The notes beneath the pieces are model-generated. The model saw nothing but the letters and a program-made list of their open reading frames with translations, ran no database searches and was not told where the DNA came from. From F23-B02 sp963610045 (lineage in GTDB: Bacteria; Bacillota; Clostridia; Oscillospirales; Oscillospiraceae): a stretch of DNA of 9,955 nt. Shown in pieces: positions 6,065 to 9,955 of the stretch (position 1 is its first letter; each line of letters starts with the position of its first letter). The stretch spans positions 1 through 9,955 of the forward strand of contig CAVDMS010000061.1 of the NCBI GenBank assembly GCA_963610045.1, written 5' to 3'. The position numbers and the translations under genes were made by a program.

Positions 6065-6205
6065 GGGAGGGATTTGAACCCAAAGTGGGTTTCGCCGTGA
6101 AGAAAACGTGCCGGCGGCACGTTTTTAGGCGAAAGGTCCGCAGCAGCTACGCTGCAAGGACGCACGCTTTTGCAAAGCAAAAGCGTTATCCCTCCTTCTC
6201 CGCCA
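6065..6205 (+). repeat. Foldback element 2 ending in a tRNA-Ser 3' end
   Basis: The left end GGAGGGATTTGAACCC (6066-6081) is an exact 16-base reverse complement of the tRNA-Ser T-arm. The right end (6188-6205) is an exact 18-base copy of the tRNA 3' end with CCA. The ends pair (6066-6073 with 6188-6195). Between them are four hairpins: AACCCA/TGGGTT (6077-6091); CGCC/GGCG enclosing a 10-bp AAAACGTGCC stem (6093-6131); GTCC-GCAGC/GCTGC-GGAC (6136-6161); and ACGCTTTTGC/GCAAAAGCGT (6164-6186). The last resembles the final hairpin of element 1 (GCTTTT core next to the right arm), while the others do not match it in sequence. A terminator starts right after the CCA. With the insertion-sequence end and the hairpins this fills the gene-free stretch 5914-6262. 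Confidence 0.75.
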
Positions 6206-6241
6206 AAAATCGGTAAGCGTTATTTAACGCTTGCCGATTTT
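6206..6241. terminator. Terminator after foldback element 2, shared with the XRE gene
   Basis: AAAATCGG and AAGCGTT (6206-6221) pair with AACGCTT and CCGATTTT (6226-6241), with one T/G mispair and a 4-base loop. It starts on the base after the CCA. On the minus strand it is followed by T residues and lies 22 bases past the XRE stop codon, so it can end that gene too. Confidence 0.82.
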
Positions 6242-6250
6242 CACTTTTTC

Positions 6251-6278
6251 ATTCTTCATTCTTCATTCTTCATTCTTC
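6251..6278. repeat. Four tandem copies of a 7-bp unit over the XRE stop codon
   Basis: ATTCTTC is repeated four times without change (GAAGAAT on the coding strand). The repeats span the last codons of the XRE gene (KNEE, stop) and continue past it. Because the unit is not a multiple of three, gain or loss of a copy would change the frame at the C-terminus, though stops occur soon in several frames. Confidence 0.9.
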
Positions 6279-6697
6279 ACTTCAACCGCCTCGTCGCTGA
6301 CCTGCGGCGGGTCGTTTTCGGTGGTGCCGCTGTCTTTCGACACGCTGAACAGGATCACGGCGACGGCGTTTATGACCACGATCGCCGCCAGTATTATTGC
6401 AATCGCCTTCCAAATTCGACGTGAGCGGCGGTTTCTTATCGCAAGCTGCTCGTTTATTCTGCAGAGCTGCTCCGCTACGTCGGCGGAGGCGTTTTCGTTT
6501 TCGATCTTCGCACCCAGCAGCTCGCTGACGGACACCTCCAGCACTTCGGCAAGACGGATCAGGGCGTCGGCATCGGGGACGGACAGCCCCTTCTCCCATT
6601 TTGAGACGGTCTGCCTGACCACATGAAGCCTCGCCGCCAGCTCCTCCTGCGAAAAGCCTTTCTGTTTTCTGAGCGTCTTTAGGTTTTCACCAAACAT
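6263..6697 (-). CDS. XRE-family regulator with a C-terminal membrane anchor
   Basis: The product has 144 residues. Residues 1-61 form a Cro/C1-type helix-turn-helix (LKTLRKQKGFSQEELAARLH, VVRQTVSKWEKG, LAEVLEVSVSELL), the DNA-binding fold of XRE repressors. A basic RNRRSRR stretch precedes one membrane segment at about 96-119 (IWKAIAIILAAIVVINAVAV), and a short acidic tail of about 25 residues should lie outside. Small HTH proteins with one membrane helix are common in Clostridia; their ligands are mostly unknown. AGGAG lies about 11 bases before the ATG, just outside the end of the MITE-like element, so the promoter is probably inside that element. The gene is alone on its strand here, and its target may be its own promoter. 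Tandem 7-bp repeats run over its stop codon. Confidence 0.88.
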   Translation of the reverse strand: MFGENLKTLRKQKGFSQEELAARLHVVRQTVSKWEKGLSVPDADALIRLAEVLEVSVSELLGAKIENENASADVAEQLCRINEQLAIRNRRSRRIWKAIAIILAAIVVINAVAVILFSVSKDSGTTENDPPQVSDEAVEVKNEE

Positions 6698-6713
6698 AAT
6701 GTGTCACACTCCT

Positions 6714-6969
6714 TAAGCATAAGGGGAGCATCCGAACTCCGCCTCTGCCGTAATTTTTAAATCTTACTTTTTGCTGTCGTTCCTTGAAATATGTTGGTAG
6801 CCTCTTTAGTGAAGAACAAAAAGAGGTCGTAGATTTTTAAGCGAGAGATGTGCGTTGCAGGCAAGGCTTTGCGATTGAGGAAGGCTTTGTGCCTTGTGAT
6901 TGAGCAAAACGAAGCCTGCGGCGCTCATATCCGCTTAAAAACGGGGTTCGGATGCTCCCCTTATGCTTA
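6714..6969. mobile_element. MITE-like element with 28-bp terminal inverted repeats
   Basis: The first 24 bases, beginning TAAGCATAAGGGGAGCATCC, match the reverse complement of the last 24 exactly, and 27 of 28 match. Inside are CCTCTTT/AAAGAGG (6801-6826) and a large imperfect hairpin with arms TTTTTAAGCG (6834-6843) and CGCTTAAAAA (6932-6941). No protein is encoded. A second copy of the left end lies at 9901. In both places the end sits just upstream of the ribosome binding site of a minus-strand gene. No clear target-site duplication was found. It occupies most of the gene-free stretch 6698-7083; the rest holds the promoter at 7020. Confidence 0.78.
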
Positions 6970-7019
6970 CATTCACAATAGCACGATAAGCGCTCTGCCG
7001 CAAGCAACGCAAATTAACA

Positions 7020-7049
7020 TTGCCTGCTTGCCCCGTAAAATGATATAAT
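7020..7049 (+). promoter_or_regulatory. Promoter of the acetyltransferase operon
   Basis: TATAAT at 7044-7049 is perfect; TTGCCT at 7020-7025 is a four-of-six -35 match at an 18-base spacing. It lies 34 bases before the first ATG, outside the MITE-like element. Confidence 0.68.
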
Positions 7050-7083
7050 AGCGGCATCTAAAAGACGGAGCGTGCGGTCTGCT

Positions 7084-7548
7084 ATGGAGCTGATAACAGA
7101 GAGATGCATTATCAGGAACCTGTGTGTCGACGATGCCGGAGATTTATATTCGGTCCTTTACGATGCCGATGTTATGAAGTATATAGAGCCGACCTTTGAT
7201 ATGGACAAGACCGTAAATTTCATTAAAGAAGCCGGGTCGTGCGATCCGCCGCTCGTTTATGCGGTCGTTTGGAGGCATTCCGGCAAGGTGATCGGTCACG
7301 TTGTCTTTCACCCCTTCGACACGGAAGCATATGAACTCGGATGGATACTGAGCAAGGACTTTTGGGGAAAAGGCATTGCCGATGAGCTGACGAGCGCAAT
7401 GGTGGAATATGCCCGTCATTTAGGCGTTAAAAGCTGTGTCATTGAGTGTGACGCACGGCAAATTGCGAGTAAAGCGGTCGCCGTGAAGCACGGATTTACA
7501 TATGAGGGCAATGTTGATGCTCTTGACCGTTACCGACTGATCTTATAA
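7084..7548 (+). CDS. GNAT N-acetyltransferase (first of three)
   Basis: The product has 154 residues. MELITERCIIRNL is the usual opening of RimJ/RimL-like GNAT enzymes, which move an acetyl group from acetyl-CoA to an amine. The CoA-binding segment is YELGWILSKDFWGKGIADE (83-101), with WGKGIA in place of the usual QxxGxG/A loop, followed by a helix and AVKHGFTYEG near the C-terminus. Substrate is not evident. The ATG at 7084 is chosen because the protein opens in the family manner there; GGAG is 13 bases upstream, rather far. A GTG at 7072 would add four residues but lies only one base from GGAG. The second GNAT gene starts 32 bases after its stop, so the three are probably cotranscribed from the promoter at 7020. 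Confidence 0.85.
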   Translation: MELITERCIIRNLCVDDAGDLYSVLYDADVMKYIEPTFDMDKTVNFIKEAGSCDPPLVYAVVWRHSGKVIGHVVFHPFDTEAYELGWILSKDFWGKGIADELTSAMVEYARHLGVKSCVIECDARQIASKAVAVKHGFTYEGNVDALDRYRLIL

Positions 7549-7580
7549 TTTCCCGAACACATCTAAAAGGCGGTGAGAAA

Positions 7581-8468
7581 ATGCTGCGTCCATGCTCAAA
7601 GCAGGAGTTTTTAACGCATATTGATTTTGCATACGGGCTTGCGAGCGACCTTAAAAGCTCCGGCTACCCGACCTATTGCGACGGCATCAAGACCAAGGCG
7701 ATGTTCGTCGAGCGCTCGCGTGAGGCGTTCGAGCGTGAAACGGAGGGCGTTCTGCTGTTCGAGCATGAGGGCGAGGTGCGGGGGCTTATCCAACACTACC
7801 TGCTCCCTGAGGAGCGCTACCTTTCGGCCGCTGCCTTTTGCGTCGGCACGGCACCGGAGCAGGCGCTTGCGGAGTTTCTGAGCTTTGCCGGGGAGCGCTT
7901 TCCCGGCTTCGACCTGTATCTGGGCTTTCCTGCGGAGAACGTGTCGGCTGTGACCTTCCTTGCGCAGCACGGCTTTGAATGCATCGAGAGCGCCTGCAAC
8001 AACACGGCGTTTCTCGACGGCTGCAATGCGGAGACAAGCGGCGGCGTAATACGCATCGGCAGAGAAAACTACGGGCTTTTCCGGGAGCTTCACGCTCAGG
8101 TCGAGGACGATATGTACTGGAACTCGGAACGGATGCTCGACGCCCTTGACCGTTGGGTCATACTCGCAAAGGAGGAGGGCGGCGCTCTGTCGGGAGCGGT
8201 CTATTACACGAAGGTTGGGGACGGATGGTTCGAGATCTTCGGCGTTGACACGAAAAGCGGCGCCTATGACCACGGGCTTTTTACGGAGCTTTTGAGTGCC
8301 GCCAAAGCCGACGCAAAGCGCAGAAACGGCAGAGTGATGACCTTCTTCTGCGACGATGATGCCGAGCCTGCGGCGCTGGAATGCGGCTTCGTGTGCGTCG
8401 GAAACTACCGCTGCTACAAGACACATTTAACTTCGGGCAAATTCTATCCTATGGAGGAGAACAAATGA
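7581..8468 (+). CDS. Tandem-domain GNAT-like protein (second of three)
   Basis: The product has 295 residues, about twice a single GNAT domain. The N-terminal half ends in a GNAT-like pattern (FPAENVSAVTFLAQHGFECIE, about 113-133). The C-terminal half repeats the plan (GGALSGAVYYTKVGDGWFEIFGVDTKSGAYDHGLFTELLSAAK, and finally EPAALECGFVCVGNYRCYK). The first half has no clear CoA loop, so it may be structural. The function is unknown; a related gut-type family is annotated only as GNAT. AAAGGCGGTG lies just before the ATG. Its stop overlaps the start of the next gene by four bases (ATGA), so the pair is translationally coupled. A long frame on the opposite strand is a shadow. Confidence 0.75.
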   Translation: MLRPCSKQEFLTHIDFAYGLASDLKSSGYPTYCDGIKTKAMFVERSREAFERETEGVLLFEHEGEVRGLIQHYLLPEERYLSAAAFCVGTAPEQALAEFLSFAGERFPGFDLYLGFPAENVSAVTFLAQHGFECIESACNNTAFLDGCNAETSGGVIRIGRENYGLFRELHAQVEDDMYWNSERMLDALDRWVILAKEEGGALSGAVYYTKVGDGWFEIFGVDTKSGAYDHGLFTELLSAAKADAKRRNGRVMTFFCDDDAEPAALECGFVCVGNYRCYKTHLTSGKFYPMEENK

Positions 8469-8995
8469 TAAATGTACGAATGATCGACGCACGGCACAAG
8501 GCAGACATCAACATCCCGAACGAGCCGTTTCCGCTGTTCGGGAGGATCATCCCGTCGTATGACGGCGGCAAATGGACATACGAGCTTCTTCGCTATGCGC
8601 CGGAGGACGTCACGGAGATGTGCTTCCCCGACGAAAACTACGACTTCGACGCAATGTCCGACAGCATTTTCCTCGGCGCTTACGACGGCGACGACTGCGT
8701 CGGGCTTGCGATATTACAGCCCGGATTCTTTAAATATATGTACCTGTACGATCTGAAGGTCAAGGGAAGCTGCCGCAGGCAGCACGTCGGAACCCTTTTG
8801 ATCCGAAAGGCAAAGGAGCTTGCCGCAGAAAACGGCTACTGCGGACTGTATACGCAGGGGCAGGACAACAATCCGGGAGCCTGTCTTTTCTATCTAGGCT
8901 CCGGCTTTTACATCGGCGGACTGGACACGAACGTCTACCGCCACACAAAGCAGGAGGGCAAAGCCGACATCATATTCTACTGCGAAGCCGACTGA
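8465..8995 (+). CDS. Streptothricin acetyltransferase-like GNAT protein (third of three)
   Basis: The product has 176 residues, the size of SatA/Sat4-type enzymes, which inactivate streptothricin by acetylating its beta-lysine. Family-like segments in order are INIPNEPFPLFGRIIPSY (15-32), the CoA loop RRQHVGT (104-110) with helix LLIRKAKELA, and TQGQDNNPGACLFYLGSGFYIGGLDTNVY (130-158), close to the TQDNN..AC.FY...GF.IG..DT..Y pattern I recall from Sat4. The likeness is to the fold and signature; true resistance is not shown, and many chromosomal homologues have unknown substrates. GGAGGAG lies 7 bases before the ATG at 8465, and the start overlaps the previous stop. It is the last gene of the operon, ending at the shared terminator at 9011. 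Confidence 0.82.
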   Translation: MINVRMIDARHKADINIPNEPFPLFGRIIPSYDGGKWTYELLRYAPEDVTEMCFPDENYDFDAMSDSIFLGAYDGDDCVGLAILQPGFFKYMYLYDLKVKGSCRRQHVGTLLIRKAKELAAENGYCGLYTQGQDNNPGACLFYLGSGFYIGGLDTNVYRHTKQEGKADIIFYCEAD

Positions 8996-9010
8996 GGGCT
9001 TTGCGCATAT

Positions 9011-9042
9011 AAAAAAGACACGGCATCGCCGTGTCTTTTTTA
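9011..9042. terminator. Bidirectional terminator between convergent genes
   Basis: GACACGGC (9017-9024) and GCCGTGTC (9028-9035) form a perfect 8-bp stem with a 3-base loop, extended by A6 and T6. It serves the acetyltransferase operon on the plus strand and the phosphodiesterase on the minus strand. Confidence 0.93.
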
Positions 9043-9045
9043 TTT

Positions 9046-9879
9046 TCACTTTTTATAGCTGAGCTTGGGCTTATAGAACTCGAATATAACGGTGTGGTTG
9101 CCCTTTTCGTTCATCCACTCGTGACTCGTCCAGCAAACACGCATTGCGCCGAAAAGCTCCGAGAGCTTGACGGTGAAGGGCTTGCGTCCGATCTTGTATG
9201 CGATAAACTGCGGTCTGGAGAGGAAATTAAGCAGCACGCATCCGAGCAGGAAGCCGGTCACGGGGTTTACCTCGCCCTTGTAGTCCTCCGGGGGATTTGC
9301 AAGCTGTCCCCTCAGGACTTCGGGCGCATTGCGCTTAAACCAACGCACGATGAAGGGGTTGAAGCTCTCGATGCAGTATTCGCCGGAGTACGAGCGCAGA
9401 AGCTCATAGGTCTTTTCGCAAAGCTCCTTGTTGCGCTTGCCGTTTTTCAGCTCGACGATGAGCGCACCCCTGCCCCGAACGCACTTGAGTACCTCGGAAA
9501 ACAGCGGTATCGTCTCCTCTGTGCCGCAAAGCCGAAGCTTTTTAAGCTCCTCAAGCGTCAGGTCTGCGACCTTTGCCTCCACTCCGCACACACGCTTTAA
9601 GTCGTCGTCATGGAACACGACCACCTCTCCGTCACGGCTGAGCTGAACGTCAAGCTCCATCCCGTAGCCTGCGGAGGCGGCACGCTCAAAGGCGGCAAGC
9701 GAGTTTTCGGGTATCGACTTGTCCCTGCTGTGCAGTCCTCTGTGGGCAAAATTCTTGTACATAAACGGCTTTTTCTGAGCCTTTCCCGCTCTGCCGGGGG
9801 CGGTCAGAAAGCACAGTGTCCCGGCTGCTGCGGCGACTGCCGCCGCTGCGGGCAAAATCTTTTTTACGGTATCGTTCAC
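9046..9879 (-). CDS. Membrane-anchored glycerophosphodiester phosphodiesterase (GDPD family)
   Basis: The product has 277 residues from a GTG start. GDPD enzymes hydrolyse glycerophosphodiesters to glycerol-3-phosphate and an alcohol. Signature residues are present: HRG (46-48), ENS (58-60), ELD (75-77, metal ligands) and HDD (90-92). An N-terminal hydrophobic stretch (about 8-26, ILPAAAAVAAAAGTLCFL) after KK is a membrane anchor or uncleaved signal, which would place the domain outside the cell. The GTG at 9879 has AAAGGAGGT at an ideal 7-base spacing. An upstream ATG at 9918 lies within the MITE-end repeat and has no binding site. The C-terminal part after about residue 210 holds a short hydrophobic segment (VTGFLLGCVLLNFL). 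The gene is convergent with the acetyltransferase operon and shares its terminator. Confidence 0.9.
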   Translation of the reverse strand: MNDTVKKILPAAAAVAAAAGTLCFLTAPGRAGKAQKKPFMYKNFAHRGLHSRDKSIPENSLAAFERAASAGYGMELDVQLSRDGEVVVFHDDDLKRVCGVEAKVADLTLEELKKLRLCGTEETIPLFSEVLKCVRGRGALIVELKNGKRNKELCEKTYELLRSYSGEYCIESFNPFIVRWFKRNAPEVLRGQLANPPEDYKGEVNPVTGFLLGCVLLNFLSRPQFIAYKIGRKPFTVKLSELFGAMRVCWTSHEWMNEKGNHTVIFEFYKPKLSYKK

Positions 9880-9900
9880 GGAACGCACCTCCTTTGGGTC

Positions 9901-9955
9901 TAAGCATAAGGGGAGCATCCAAACTCCGCCTCTGCCATGATTTTTTGTCCTTTCT
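9901..9955. repeat. Second copy of the MITE-like end, cut by the window edge
   Basis: The first 36 bases match 6714-6749 with one difference (A for G in GCATCCGAAC), in the same orientation, and the following bases still resemble it before diverging. It lies five bases from the AAAGGAGGT of the phosphodiesterase gene. The other end is outside the window, so completeness cannot be judged. Confidence 0.8.

Larger units (their letters stand above)
2207..6205. mobile_element. Putative decayed genomic island at tRNA-Ser
   Basis: The 3' end of the tRNA is directly repeated at 2355-2375 (21 bp, identical) and 6188-6205 (18 bp, identical), as expected for attachment sites left by tyrosine-recombinase elements that use tRNA 3' ends. 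The enclosed DNA is a patchwork: a 5'-truncated GIY-YIG/DUF4357 gene, an AT-rich FemAB-like unit, a 3' fragment of a CoA-disulfide reductase gene, an alarmone synthetase and a probable insertion-sequence end. No integrase, relaxase or phage gene is present, so the island is either decayed or mobilised from elsewhere. Two nested intervals (148 bp and 3.8 kb) suggest more than one insertion. Island status is inferred; the repeats are seen directly. Confidence 0.6.

Noticed and set aside
2280..6205. CRISPR array or integron with attC sites
   Set aside because: There are only two foldback units, unlike in size and spacing, with no cas genes, no integron integrase and no RYYYAAC-type core recognised.
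5968..6216. Small plus-strand frame reading through the foldback element
   Set aside because: Its peptide is a translation of the T-arm copies and hairpins, with no ribosome binding site; a tRNA-derived artefact.
6848..7048. 66-codon frame in and after the MITE-like element
   Set aside because: No ribosome binding site or motif; it crosses the element end and the downstream promoter.
7611..8426. 271-codon minus-strand frame
   Set aside because: Antisense shadow of the tandem GNAT gene; that gene has a ribosome binding site, domain motifs and coupling, this frame has none.
9031..9600. 189-codon plus-strand frame
   Set aside because: Antisense to the phosphodiesterase gene and starting within its terminator.
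9880..9918. Upstream ATG start for the phosphodiesterase
   Set aside because: It lies in the repeat end with no binding site, whereas the GTG at 9879 has an ideal one.

Overview
The window looks like the chromosome of a gut-type member of the Clostridia (Bacillota, probably Oscillospiraceae/Ruminococcaceae). The reasons are AGGAGG-type ribosome binding sites, a TTGACA/TATAAT promoter, a moderately GC-rich core with AT-rich insertions, and gene types common there. A run of 10 N at 2924-2933 marks an assembly gap. No rRNA, CRISPR array or complete transposase was seen.

Layout. (1) Positions 128-1997, minus strand: an oligo-1,6-glucosidase-like GH13 enzyme, followed with a one-base overlap by a 39-codon stump of a flavin-nucleotide-binding (NimA/PNPOx-like) gene and then a terminator. 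The stump carries what looks like a 23-bp micro-inversion. (2) Positions 2075-2265, plus strand: promoter, tRNA-Ser(GGA) with encoded CCA, and terminator. (3) Positions 2228-6205: a patchwork that looks like a decayed island at the tRNA. The 3' end of the tRNA recurs as an exact 21-bp repeat at 2355-2375 and an 18-bp repeat at 6188-6205. Each recurrence closes a foldback element that begins with an inverted copy of the tRNA T-arm and is followed at once by a terminator-like hairpin. Inside lie a 5'-truncated GIY-YIG/DUF4357 gene, an AT-rich FemAB-like gene with its own consensus promoter and terminator, the 3' third of a CoA-disulfide reductase gene, an apparently intact small alarmone synthetase and the C-rich repeats of a probable insertion-sequence end. 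(4) Positions 6263-6969: a membrane-anchored XRE-type regulator whose ribosome binding site abuts a 256-bp MITE-like element. (5) Positions 7020-8995: a promoter and three consecutive GNAT acetyltransferase genes, the last resembling streptothricin acetyltransferases. (6) Positions 9046-9879, minus strand: a membrane-anchored glycerophosphodiester phosphodiesterase, with a second copy of the MITE end just upstream.

How the parts work together. Outside the island the genes are ordinary: sugar hydrolysis, regulation, acetyl transfer and lipid-headgroup turnover. The island holds fragments of unrelated genes joined at sharp boundaries, which suggests repeated insertion and deletion at the tRNA. 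The strongest candidate for something undescribed is the pair of foldback elements that share an architecture (inverted T-arm, variable hairpins, T-arm plus acceptor plus CCA, terminator) while most of their internal sequence differs.
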